From the NCBI GenBank assembly GCA_003725745.1, contig RHDP01000001.1:2077501-2141500 (forward strand): a stretch of DNA of 64,000 nt, given 5' to 3'. Positions 10,888-19,459 of the stretch are shown here, piece by piece; position 1 is the first letter of the stretch, and each line of letters opens with the position of its first letter. The position numbers and the translations under genes are program-made. The notes under the pieces were generated by a model that saw only the letters and a program-made list of their open reading frames with translations, searched no databases and was not told the DNA's origin. Source of the stretch: Streptomyces sp. I6 (lineage in GTDB: Bacteria; Actinomycetota; Actinomycetes; Streptomycetales; Streptomycetaceae).

Positions 10888-12360
10888 ATGCCCCCCACCC
10901 CACGTTTGCGCCGACGCCGACTTCAGATTGGTGCCGTCCTGGGGGCGGTCGTGGCCGTCACCGCGACGGCTGCCGCGTTGACGCTGTTCGTGGTGGGTGC
11001 CCGGTCCGGGCCCGAGCACCGCACGGTGTTCCTCGTCGACGCCTCCGAAGTGACCTCGCGGGGAACCCCTTCACCGGAGACGGCCACCCAGGAGACACCG
11101 TCACCGGGCACGGCCTCGCAGGACACCGACGACGACTACGACTTCTCCGACATCACCGACGCCGTCGCCGCCACAGCCCTCAACACCGCCGACGACGACG
11201 CCCTCTCCCTCCGCCGATACGGCGGCACCTGCGACGACACCCCCGGCAACACGACACAAGTCATCGACGACGCAACACAGAACGGCCGCACCATCGCCGA
11301 CGCGGCCCGTACCCTCAAACCCACCGGACAACCCACCCTGCACAGCGGAATACTCGCCGCAGTCGACGACCTCAGCCAAAGCGACGCCACCCACAACCGC
11401 GTCATCGTCATCACCGCCCACGGCACCGACGCCTGCACAGAGGACCACAAGTCGCTCGAACGCGGCGTTACCCGCCTCCTCGACGAGAGCGGTCTCTCGC
11501 TCGACTTCCGCTACATCGGTCACCGTCTCACCCGCGAGGACCGGGACTCCCTCGCACTGACCGCGGTCGCGACCGACGCTCCGGAGCCCGTCCAGGCCGA
11601 CACGGCCGAGGATCTCGCCGCCGCACTGAAGGAGTTCACCCTCCCCGACTCCTACGAGGCGCTCCCCGCCGACCTACCACGGCAGACCGCCTCGGTGACG
11701 GCCTGCAGCCCGGGGGAGATCTACCGGGGCCCGAAGGTCGGCCCGGTGCCCTCTGCACTCGCACTGCCCGAGGGCTTCACCCTTCCGAAGGGCACGGCAC
11801 TCTACGGGTACGGCGGCGGAGGCTTCCTCGTCGGACCGGCGGATGCGCGGTGCACGATAGAGGTGCCGGGCGCAGCAGCGGGCACCATGGTCGGCATCTC
11901 GGCCGCGGACGGCTCCCGGACCGGCGTTTCGTTCGGAGGGTCCGCTCATTTACACCCCGATAGTGCCTGTATTGGTTTCGGAGGTATTGCGCCGGAGCTG
12001 GAAGAGAAGATGAAGGGCTCGCACTGGGAGGGCCACTGCAAGTCCGACGGCACCATCCGGAACATCCCCACCGGTACCCGAGGCCTCTATATGGGAGTGC
12101 GCCGGTGGGAACCCGAAGCCGGAGTGCCGGAAACAGACAGGCCCGCGCCCTCCAACTCCTTCACCCTCTCGATCGCCGACCTGAGTGATTGGATCTCGAC
12201 GCACCGTTTCTCATGCGAAGCGGGCAAGGACCGCATCGATCTCTGTGTGGCCGCTTTCACGTATCACTTCCTCAGGCTCACGGAGGGTCGCGGGACGCCA
12301 GGCGAGGAATCCGACCGGGTGGGTAAGGAGATCGCCGCGATCCTTTCCGAGGCGTCGTAG
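10888..12360 (+). CDS. Membrane-anchored vWA-like protein with unique C-terminal domain
   Basis: 490 residues. A short Arg-rich N-terminus, one transmembrane helix (about 13-37), then an extracellular vWA-like domain: FLVDASEV at 48-55, YGGTC near 111-115, GQPTLHSGI near 148-154 and RVIVITAHGTDAC near 171-183. The metal site is degenerate (DASEV instead of DxSxS). YGGTC and DAC cysteines are conserved with the other two paralogues in this locus and may form a disulphide. From about residue 250 the sequence is unlike its neighbours: a strand-rich, Cys-containing region (GYGGGGFLVGPADARC) and a helical end. Strong ribosome site upstream of ATG 10888. Function unknown; paralogue of 8652-10021 and 12511-14355. 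Confidence 0.85.
   Translation: MPPTPRLRRRRLQIGAVLGAVVAVTATAAALTLFVVGARSGPEHRTVFLVDASEVTSRGTPSPETATQETPSPGTASQDTDDDYDFSDITDAVAATALNTADDDALSLRRYGGTCDDTPGNTTQVIDDATQNGRTIADAARTLKPTGQPTLHSGILAAVDDLSQSDATHNRVIVITAHGTDACTEDHKSLERGVTRLLDESGLSLDFRYIGHRLTREDRDSLALTAVATDAPEPVQADTAEDLAAALKEFTLPDSYEALPADLPRQTASVTACSPGEIYRGPKVGPVPSALALPEGFTLPKGTALYGYGGGGFLVGPADARCTIEVPGAAAGTMVGISAADGSRTGVSFGGSAHLHPDSACIGFGGIAPELEEKMKGSHWEGHCKSDGTIRNIPTGTRGLYMGVRRWEPEAGVPETDRPAPSNSFTLSIADLSDWISTHRFSCEAGKDRIDLCVAAFTYHFLRLTEGRGTPGEESDRVGKEIAAILSEAS
10944..11445 (+). repeat. Direct repeat, copy A (502 bp)
   Basis: Matches 12576-13077 with a constant offset of 1632 bases and, by eye, only two differences (11086 A versus 12718 G; 11276 C versus 12908 A). 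It encodes the transmembrane helix and most of the vWA-like domain. Confidence 0.95.
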
Positions 12361-12375
12361 GCGGACGTTAGCCCT

Positions 12376-12419
12376 AAGGGCTTGTGGGTGATCAAGGTGT
12401 TGCTTCCCCGCAAGCCCTT
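12376..12419 (+). terminator. Hairpin between the two vWA-like paralogues
   Basis: AAGGGCTTGTGGG pairs with CCCGCAAGCCCTT across a loop of about 17 bases, with one mismatch. It starts 15 bases after the stop of the first paralogue, consistent with a terminator or attenuator. There is no T-run. Confidence 0.55.
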
Positions 12420-12510
12420 GACTGCGGCACACGGGGCGAAAACCCGAATGCGGGAGGAAGGCCGTCACAGAATGACCGACGAGTCGGCTGGCGATTCCGG
12501 AGGGACTGCC

Positions 12511-14355
12511 ATGGCCATCAGGATGACCGCCGCAACACGATCGAGCAGGGCCCGATGGCGGCGATGGGCCCTGCCGGCGGTCGTGGCCGTCACCGCGACG
12601 GCTGCCGCGTTGACGCTGTTCGTGGTGGGTGCCCGGTCCGGGCCCGAGCACCGCACGGTGTTCCTCGTCGACGCCTCCGAAGTGACCTCGCGGGGAACCC
12701 CTTCACCGGAGACGGCCGCCCAGGAGACACCGTCACCGGGCACGGCCTCGCAGGACACCGACGACGACTACGACTTCTCCGACATCACCGACGCCGTCGC
12801 CGCCACAGCCCTCAACACCGCCGACGACGACGCCCTCTCCCTCCGCCGATACGGCGGCACCTGCGACGACACCCCCGGCAACACGACACAAGTCATCGAC
12901 GACGCAAAACAGAACGGCCGCACCATCGCCGACGCGGCCCGTACCCTCAAACCCACCGGACAACCCACCCTGCACAGCGGAATACTCGCCGCAGTCGACG
13001 ACCTCAGCCAAAGCGACGCCACCCACAACCGCGTCATCGTCATCACCGCCCACGGCACCGACGCCTGCACAGAGGACACCACGAAATTCGAGCGGGAACT
13101 GCGCGAGCGGCTGGAAAGTTCGGGTCTGCTAATGGACTTCAGGTTCGTCGGACACCGTGTGCCCAAGGCAGAGCAGAGGTCCCTCATCAGGACCGCCGAC
13201 GTCGGCAACGCTCCCGAGCCGGTCTTCACCGACACATCGGAGGAGCTGGCGAGCACGCTGGCAGAGTTCGTTCTTCCCGAGTCCTACGAGGCCCTGCCCG
13301 CCGAGCTTCCCGAATCGGCGGCCGCCGACGTCTTTCGACCCGTCGCCTGGACGACTGCGAAAGAGGTACGCCTCCTTGAGGATCCGGCAGCGAAGCCGCG
13401 GACACTGGCGTCCCTGGACTCGTCAGCGAACCCAGGGACGGTGGCCTGGTCGGCGGACCGCATGTGGATCGCCTGGACCGAGATATCGGAGGCGGGCACC
13501 GCGGTGTCGCTGGCCGGCCACCGACCGGAGGGGGTGATCCGCTTGATGAATCTGGCCGACGGCACAGTCCGTACCTGGGACTGCGAGTACTGCGGCATCG
13601 TGTTCGCCGGAGACCGGCTGATCTCCAACGGGTCCGATGGCACCGGCTTGTGGGCGTACCCCTCCGATGGCGGGGCCCCCGCTGAGTGGAGCGCCAAAGG
13701 GCTGCCGGCGGTGCGGCCCGAGGAACAGCTGGGCCCCACTACATCGTGTTCTCCCACTGGCTGGGAGAGGAACTGGCCGCCTACGCACAGCCGCTACAGG
13801 ATGGTGCATCGGCTCACAGCGTGTACCGCATCACTGCGGATGGCACGGCGCGGGGAGTCCTCCCCGCGCTCTCGCGGACGGCTTCCAGGCCGTCGACCAC
13901 GACGGCACGCGGATGATCGTGAGCGAGGTGGTCGACGGCCGAGACGCCCAGGGCCGCTGCGAACCCATGAGCCGACGAACCATGGTTCTCACCCCCGCCT
14001 CGGGGACCAGTCGGCCGCGGTCGCCCCGGGAGCCGGTTGGGCGCCCTTCGACGCCTGGTTCACTGCCGACGGGAGCGCCTACGTCTCCTACCTGCCCTAC
14101 CACACACGGCGAATCGCGACCGGGTACTGCGACTTCGCTCACAACGAGCAGCCACGCGCGTATGTGCTGCAGAAAGGTGCGGGAGAGTGGGCGCTCGTCT
14201 CGGATGCCGAGCGTCGCGTCCGGGCCATCGGCGGCGGGTGGCGGGCCGTGTCAGTACGTGGCGACGGTGCAGCGGCCCTCACGATCACCGGGCGGGGCCA
14301 GTCGCGCACGCTCGACCGAGCTGTGGTCGAAGTGTTCCCTTCCTCCGGATCCTGA
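12511..14355 (+). CDS. Membrane-anchored vWA-like protein with C-terminal beta-propeller-like domain (three apparent frameshifts)
   Basis: ATG 12511 has a GGAGGG site eight bases upstream; ATG 12472 in the same frame is an alternative. The product has an Arg-rich N-terminus, a transmembrane helix, and an outer vWA-like domain almost identical to the previous gene up to TDACTED. It then diverges into repeated strand modules (VAWSADRMWIAWTEIS, GIVFAGDRLISNG, HYIVFSHWLGEELAAY, FQAVDHDGTRMIVSEV) typical of a WD40/TolB-like propeller. The frame shifts by -1 at the C4 run 13734-13737, the C4 run 13862-13865 and the G4 run 14002-14005. One base added at each restores about 615 residues (joins EQLGPHYIVF, GVLPRALADGFQ, TPASGDQSAAV). 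Confidence 0.75.
   Translation: MAIRMTAATRSSRARWRRWALPAVVAVTATAAALTLFVVGARSGPEHRTVFLVDASEVTSRGTPSPETAAQETPSPGTASQDTDDDYDFSDITDAVAATALNTADDDALSLRRYGGTCDDTPGNTTQVIDDAKQNGRTIADAARTLKPTGQPTLHSGILAAVDDLSQSDATHNRVIVITAHGTDACTEDTTKFERELRERLESSGLLMDFRFVGHRVPKAEQRSLIRTADVGNAPEPVFTDTSEELASTLAEFVLPESYEALPAELPESAAADVFRPVAWTTAKEVRLLEDPAAKPRTLASLDSSANPGTVAWSADRMWIAWTEISEAGTAVSLAGHRPEGVIRLMNLADGTVRTWDCEYCGIVFAGDRLISNGSDGTGLWAYPSDGGAPAEWSAKGLPAVRPEEQLGPTTSCSPTGWERNWPPTHSRYRMVHRLTACTASLRMARRGESSPRSRGRLPGRRPRRHADDRERGGRRPRRPGPLRTHEPTNHGSHPRLGDQSAAVAPGAGWAPFDAWFTADGSAYVSYLPYHTRRIATGYCDFAHNEQPRAYVLQKGAGEWALVSDAERRVRAIGGGWRAVSVRGDGAAALTITGRGQSRTLDRAVVEVFPSSGS
12576..13077 (+). repeat. Direct repeat, copy B (502 bp)
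   Basis: Second copy of 10944-11445, about 99.6% identical with no gaps. Flanking sequence on both sides is unrelated between copies, so the identical block ends abruptly inside each gene. Confidence 0.95.
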
Positions 14356-14474
14356 GCACCACCTCGCTCCGGCACTGTCCTGTCGGCTGACTCGTCTGTT
14401 TTCTCGGTCGAGTTAACCCATCCCTGCGGAGCGGCGTCAGGGCGCGCGCGTCGGGCGCGCCCCGGCGGGCCCGT

Positions 14475-15875
14475 TCAGTCCTCCTCTGAGGGTGCCTTCC
14501 TCCTGTGCACGAACAGCACCACGGCGCCGCCGACGACCACGAGGGCGATGGCCGTGCCCACGATGACCGGGGTGGCACCGGAGGCGCCGGTCGCCGCGAG
14601 GTTGTCGTCGATGCCCGTGCCGCCGGCCGAGAAGGCGCTGGGCTGAGGCGCCGGCTGGTCCGGGAGCGGACCGGCGCTGCCGGTGGTCTTGCAGTCCAGC
14701 ACGCCCTTGAAGTTCTTCGAGAAACCACCCGGCCCGGTGATCACGAAGTCGTAGGCCTGGTCCTCGGGGACGGGGACGGTCACGGTGCGGGACTCACCGG
14801 GGGCTATCGTGTGCTTGAGCCCCTGCAGTCTGAAGGTGAACTGCTCGTCGCCCCTGTTGGTGGCGGTGATGTCGATGCCGCCGGCAGCGCAGTTCTTCTT
14901 CGCGGTGAGAGCGGGTATGGGGCCCTTGTCGGCCCAGGTGGCGGTGGCCGTCGCGGAGACGGTGGAGCGGCTGGAGCCTGCCAGGATCTGTGTCTGGCTC
15001 TTGGTCACCCCGGAGAACGCCCGCCCCACCGGCACAGTGGTGGTGGCCTGCAGGCTCAGGGCGGCGCTGCCGCCGGTGGCCCCGTCGGGCACGTCGAAGT
15101 ACAGCCTGCTGCCGTCAGCCGCGGTGGTGAGGGGAATCCCCGCCTGGTCGGTCACGATGACGCCGCTGGCCGCGGAGTCGGCGGGCGGGGTCACGGTCAC
15201 GCGGTCCGCGTCGGTGCGGACCGTGATCGGCCCGAGCCGCCCGCCGGCCTTCCCCGAGACCGCGTTCGGCTCGAGGCTCAGCGAGGCACGGGGCTCCCCG
15301 AGGTGCTCGGCCTTCTTCTCCAGCCAGTCGGCCAGTTGCTCCGCCGCGGGGTCGAGCGCCTCGACCTCGGCCCCGTCCGAGTACCGCCAGATCGCGACCT
15401 GGGTGCCGGCCGCCGCTGCCCGCTCGGTCAACGGACCGGTACCGGCCCGCTCGGCCAGCGCCACCAGGTCGTCGACCTGCGGATACGAATGCTGCAGGAT
15501 CCACCGGATCTTCCCGGCATCGCCGTTGTGGCCGAGCGAGGTCTGCTCCCAGGGCGTCTCCAGGTATCTGGCCTGCGCCTGCGTGGGGTTGTGTATGTCG
15601 ACGCAGTACGTCTTGAGTCTGCCCCCACCGTCGACGGTCATCTCGAACAGGCCGGCGGGCAGTTCGTGCCGCCGTCCGCCGTCGTGCAGGACCGCCCGGT
15701 CGAAGGTGGTCAGACCGTCCAGTGTCGCGGTCGCACCGCCCTGGTGCTGGGGGATGTCCTCGGCGGCCGCCGGCCCCGAGGAGGCTATGGCACCCGCCGC
15801 GAACAGTCCGGACACCAGGGCCGTCACGGCGAGCCGGGCGGCGCCCCGCCCACGTACAGAGAGCGCAGTCAACAC
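14475..15875 (-). CDS. Surface-anchored thioester (TQXA) adhesin with sortase signal
   Basis: Cell-wall protein of about 466 residues. GTG 15875 has an AAGGGGA ribosome site and gives a typical signal peptide ending near GPAAAED. The thioester domain shows YCVDIHNP (cysteine) and GTQVAIWRYSDG (glutamine of the TQxA motif), which in this family form an internal Cys-Gln thioester able to bond covalently to targets. Strand-rich Ig-like stretches follow, then a Pro-rich segment, a class E-type sorting signal (LAATG), a hydrophobic helix and a positive tail (HRRK). An exported sortase would anchor it to peptidoglycan. It converges with the vWA-like gene on the left. Confidence 0.93.
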   Translation of the reverse strand: MLTALSVRGRGAARLAVTALVSGLFAAGAIASSGPAAAEDIPQHQGGATATLDGLTTFDRAVLHDGGRRHELPAGLFEMTVDGGGRLKTYCVDIHNPTQAQARYLETPWEQTSLGHNGDAGKIRWILQHSYPQVDDLVALAERAGTGPLTERAAAAGTQVAIWRYSDGAEVEALDPAAEQLADWLEKKAEHLGEPRASLSLEPNAVSGKAGGRLGPITVRTDADRVTVTPPADSAASGVIVTDQAGIPLTTAADGSRLYFDVPDGATGGSAALSLQATTTVPVGRAFSGVTKSQTQILAGSSRSTVSATATATWADKGPIPALTAKKNCAAGGIDITATNRGDEQFTFRLQGLKHTIAPGESRTVTVPVPEDQAYDFVITGPGGFSKNFKGVLDCKTTGSAGPLPDQPAPQPSAFSAGGTGIDDNLAATGASGATPVIVGTAIALVVVGGAVVLFVHRRKAPSEED

Positions 15876-16015
15876 AGAATTCCCCTTCGGGCGAGGCCCT
15901 TTGGCGTGGGGTGCGTGGGGGAAGTGCCTCGCCGGCAGACTCAAGTGCCCCGTGAGTATTGAGGAATCCTAAGGATCTGACGCGACCCGATCCCCCGTCA
16001 TACCGTCAGACAACC

Positions 16016-16030
16016 ATTCCGAATCGGAAT
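16016..16030. promoter_or_regulatory. 15-bp perfect inverted repeat upstream of the adhesin gene
   Basis: ATTCCGA-A-TCGGAAT, 141 bases upstream of the adhesin start in a short lower-GC gap. Likely operator for an unknown regulator; nothing else in the gap explains it. Confidence 0.45.
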
Positions 16031-16085
16031 CGTTATCACCGACGGCACATCCCTCCCGCTGTCGACAAATCTCCACCGTTGCCGT

Positions 16086-16898
16086 TCAGGGCTTACAGGG
16101 AACACCGGCAGGCTCCGCGGCACGAGCGTCTGACCCGGTGCCGGACGCCTCTCCCCGCCCGGAGGAAACGGATTCCCGACGAGCGGTACCGGTACTTCGC
16201 GGGCGCCCACGCGCCCGTCCCGAAGCGGAACGCAACCGATCTGGGGCCCGCCCGGCCGAGCCCGACTGATCAGGCCCGAACAGACCCGCTTCGGCGGTTT
16301 CGACGAAGGCCGCAGAGGACGCGGGGAGCGGAGGGGCGGAGAAACCCCCGACACCGGCGGGAGCCGCCGACGGCGCGGATTCGGCCGGAGCCGTCGGAGA
16401 CGGCGGCGCCGGCACGGACGCCGGGGCCGCGGTGACCGTAGCAGGCGGCACCGCTACGGGCGGGGACTCGGCGGCCGCGGCAGGCGGCACGGACGCCGGG
16501 GCCGCGGCAACGGCCTGCCGGGACGTCAGCCGTGCCTCCGATCTCGTCACACGGCGGAATGCCGACGTCCCGCGCGCCAGGTCGTGCCCGGCAGCCACCG
16601 CATCGATGTCGACCGACGTCCTGAGCTTGCCTTCCCATTCCTCCTCACGCACCCTCAGACGACCCTGCACGACCAGTGGTTCACCCACCGCGACCGATGC
16701 CGCGAGGTTCGCGCCCAGCGCCCGCCAGGCCCATACCGTGTAGAAGCTCGTGGGCCCGTCGGTCCAGCCGTCCCGCTGCCGATCCCACCTCCGCGAGGGG
16801 ACGGCGAACCGGAAGCGCGCCCTGCCCCCGGTCGCCGAATCCCGGTATTCCACCGCCGTCGCGACATTCCCCGTCAGCGTCACCATCACGTCGGTCAT
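16086..16898 (-). CDS. ssbB: Single-stranded DNA-binding protein paralogue (SsbB-like)
   Basis: OB-fold ssDNA-binding protein. Residues 1-110 show the SSB pattern: MVTLTGNVATAVEYRDS, FRFAVPSRRWDR, FYTVWAWRALGANLAAS, VVQGRLRVREEEWEGK and SVDIDAVAAGHDLA. A Pro/Ala/Val-rich linker follows. The usual acidic DDDIPF-type tip of replicative SSB is absent, as expected for the sporulation-linked SsbB. The last 50 residues are Arg/Gly-rich and look like a wrong frame: one extra base in the GGGCC run near 16272 would end the protein after AGLFGP. ATG 16898 has an AGGGGGA site. It lies downstream of two dynamin-like genes, a known Streptomyces order. Confidence 0.8.
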   Translation of the reverse strand: MTDVMVTLTGNVATAVEYRDSATGGRARFRFAVPSRRWDRQRDGWTDGPTSFYTVWAWRALGANLAASVAVGEPLVVQGRLRVREEEWEGKLRTSVDIDAVAAGHDLARGTSAFRRVTRSEARLTSRQAVAAAPASVPPAAAAESPPVAVPPATVTAAPASVPAPPSPTAPAESAPSAAPAGVGGFSAPPLPASSAAFVETAEAGLFGPDQSGSAGRAPDRLRSASGRARGRPRSTGTARRESVSSGRGEASGTGSDARAAEPAGVPCKP

Positions 16899-17377
16899 GG
16901 CGTTCCCCCTGCCTCATTGCCCGTACCCGGTGTGTCCGCGCTGTCGCGCCGACGCATCCCATACTGGGCCGGCGGGCGAATTCCGGCTGCCGCCTGTGGA
17001 CAAGGGCGGGGCTGTGGAAAACCACGCCGCCCTTCCGGGTGACGGAGCGCGCTCAACAGGTCCCGGACCGCCCCTCTCCGCCGGCCCTTCCCCGCGACTC
17101 CCCGGTGCTTCCCTGCGGTTCCCCGGCGGTTCCCGGCGGTTCCCCCGGGCCGTCCGGAAGGGCCTCCACCGCCTCCTCCGCCGACCAGGGCGAAAGCCCT
17201 TCGGCTGCCCCGCCCACCCCTCCGACCCTCCGATACGCCGCCTCGCCGAGCCTCCGCCCCCGACCCCCGACCGCCGACCGCCGACCGCCGACCGCCGACC
17301 GCAGTGCATCCAGCCCACACCGGCGCTCCCCGCACCGGCCCGTGGAACCGGCACGCACCGCGCGCCGGTTCCACGAC
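16899..17377. other. Intergenic stretch with 7-bp tandem repeat
   Basis: About 480 bases between dynB and ssb. It contains five tandem copies of CCGACCG at 17267-17301 and runs of TTCCCCGGCGG-like repeats near 17085-17155. No gene is supported. Confidence 0.6.
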
Positions 17378-19459
17378 TCAGCGCCTGAAGGACACCGCCC
17401 CGAACTGCTCCCGCACCTCCCGGTAGCGCAGCAGCTCCGCCGCGATCGGATCCAGTACCTTCGCCCGGCCGCACGCCGCAGCGGCCTCCCGCAGGCGCCG
17501 TTCCGCGTCCTGTCCGTAGCGTCGCGCCGGCCCCCTGGCGGCGGCCGCACACGCCCACTCCACCAGCGGCCCGCCGATGATCCCGGCGAGCATCACCAGC
17601 ACCGGCGGGAGGAGCCCCGGTTCGAGGACCCCGATGATCTGGCCCACCAGCCACAGCCCGCCGAAGATCTGGAGCAGGGTCATGCACGCCTGCACCAGCA
17701 CCGCCGCCGGCCACCAGGCCGGCCGGGGCAGACGGCCGCTGGGCGTGCCCAGTTCGGCGGCCAGATCGTCGAGTTCCTCGGGAAGCCCCTCCGCACCGCG
17801 TACCGCCGCCTCGCGCACGGCCTGCGCCCAGGGAGCAGGCAGTCCGTGGGCCGCGTCGTCGGCCACCGTCCGTACCGCCTGCTCGACCCGCTGACGGGCC
17901 GTGAGCTCCTCCTCCGCCGGCTGCTCGGGCTGCGGAAGACTCCCACCGGGCATGCGCACGCGTCCGTACCAGCGCCACAGCCGCAGCCAGGGTGTCCCGC
18001 AGGCCCGCCCGGCGTTCCTGCGCCACCGTCGTTCGGCCTCCTCGCCGACGGCGGTGGCGCCGACGGCGTTCGCCAGCCGGGCCGTGAAGTCGTCCCGGGC
18101 GCGCTCGCTGAGCCCGGGGCGCCCATCGGCGACGTACATCGGCTTCAGCCGGTCCGCTGCCGCGTCGATGTCGGCGGAGACCCGGCGGGCCGCGGCGGTC
18201 TTCTCCTGGACGAGCCGTCCGAGCAGTTCGCGCAGTTCGCCGACGCCCTCCCCGGTGAGCGCCGACAGTGCGAGGACGGTGGCGCCGGGCTCGCCGTGCT
18301 CGCCGACCGCCATCCCGTCCTCGTCGAGCAGCCTGCGCAGATCGTCGAGCACCTGGTCGGCGGCGTCGCCCGGCAGCCGGTCGATCTGGTTGAGGACGAC
18401 GAAGGTGACCTCGGCGTGCCCCGCGAGCGGCCGCAGATAGCGTTCGTGGAGCGCCGCGTCCGCGTACTTCTCCGGATCGACGACCCAGATGACCGCGTCG
18501 ACGAGCTTCAGGACCCGGTCCACCTGTTCGCGGTGCACCGTCATCGCGGAGTCGTGGTCGGGCAGATCGACCAGGACGAGGCCCTGCAGCGCCTCGTCGC
18601 CGCTCCCGCCGGCGAGGGGCCTGCGGCGCAGCCGGGGCGGGATGGCCAGCCGGTCGAGCAGCCCCGCGGCCCCTTCGGACCAGCTGAGGGAGATCGGGGC
18701 CGACGTGGTCGGACGGCGCAGCCCGGTCTCCGAAATCGGTACCCCTGCCAGGGCGTTGAAGAGCGTCGACTTGCCGCTTCCGGTGGCGCCCGCGATGGCG
18801 ACGACGGTGTGCCGCGCCGACAGCTGCTGCCGCGCCGCCGCCTCGTCGAGCACCCGGCCCGCCTCGGCCAGGGCCCTTTCGTCGAGTCGGGTGCGGGAGA
18901 GCCCGACGAGTTCGCGGAGCGCGTCCAGCCTGCCGCGCAGCGGCGCGGCGTACGGGCCGCCGATCGGCACGTGCCGCTCGTCCCCGGCCGACGAGCCGTC
19001 GTCCCCGGCGAGCTCCGACGGTACGAGGGCGCGGCGCGCGATGAGTCCGTCGTCCCAGCGGCCCTCGTCGCCCTCCCCCGGGCGGCCGCCCTCCCCGCCG
19101 GCATCCTTGCCCGCGGCGGCGCTCTTCCCCGCGCTCCGCGGCCCGGAATCCGCCGCACAGTCTTTCCCGCCCTCCCCTTCCCGCCCTTCCCGCCCTTCCT
19201 GCCTCGCGGCCCGCGCCCGCTCACCACCTCCGGAGTCGGCGTGCCCGCCCTCGGGACGGCCCTCCTCGTCGAGGCGGCCGCCCGAGGCCGGGACTTCGGC
19301 CGCGGAGTCGCCTCCGGAGTCGGCCGCGGCGCCGGTCGCCGCGTGCTCCCGGGCGCCCGTCTCGCTCTCCGCCCCGGGCGCGTCCCCGGCCACCTGCCCG
19401 GCTCCGGACCCAGGACTGCGGCCCTCGGTCTCGCCAGTGACTGCCGTCACCGCGGTCAC
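17378..19459 (-). CDS. dynB: Dynamin-like GTPase, membrane-associated (DynB-like)
   Basis: GTPase of the YfjP/dynamin-like group. The GTG at 19459 overlaps the upstream stop (GTGA) behind AAGGAGAG, giving about 693 residues. Residues 1 to about 165 are a long Glu/Gly/Ala-rich low-complexity extension. The GTPase domain has [10 protein letters not shown] (G1), [10 protein letters not shown] (G3) and LNQIDRLP (G4). Two adjacent hydrophobic helices near the C-terminus ([20 protein letters not shown] and [18 protein letters not shown]) would insert in the membrane. In Streptomyces, DynA and DynB stabilise FtsZ rings during sporulation septation; this pair has the same order and features. Identity with dynB is inferred from arrangement. 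Confidence 0.82.
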   Translation of the reverse strand: MTAVTAVTGETEGRSPGSGAGQVAGDAPGAESETGAREHAATGAAADSGGDSAAEVPASGGRLDEEGRPEGGHADSGGGERARAARQEGREGREGEGGKDCAADSGPRSAGKSAAAGKDAGGEGGRPGEGDEGRWDDGLIARRALVPSELAGDDGSSAGDERHVPIGGPYAAPLRGRLDALRELVGLSRTRLDERALAEAGRVLDEAAARQQLSARHTVVAIAGATGSGKSTLFNALAGVPISETGLRRPTTSAPISLSWSEGAAGLLDRLAIPPRLRRRPLAGGSGDEALQGLVLVDLPDHDSAMTVHREQVDRVLKLVDAVIWVVDPEKYADAALHERYLRPLAGHAEVTFVVLNQIDRLPGDAADQVLDDLRRLLDEDGMAVGEHGEPGATVLALSALTGEGVGELRELLGRLVQEKTAAARRVSADIDAAADRLKPMYVADGRPGLSERARDDFTARLANAVGATAVGEEAERRWRRNAGRACGTPWLRLWRWYGRVRMPGGSLPQPEQPAEEELTARQRVEQAVRTVADDAAHGLPAPWAQAVREAAVRGAEGLPEELDDLAAELGTPSGRLPRPAWWPAAVLVQACMTLLQIFGGLWLVGQIIGVLEPGLLPPVLVMLAGIIGGPLVEWACAAAARGPARRYGQDAERRLREAAAACGRAKVLDPIAAELLRYREVREQFGAVSFRR

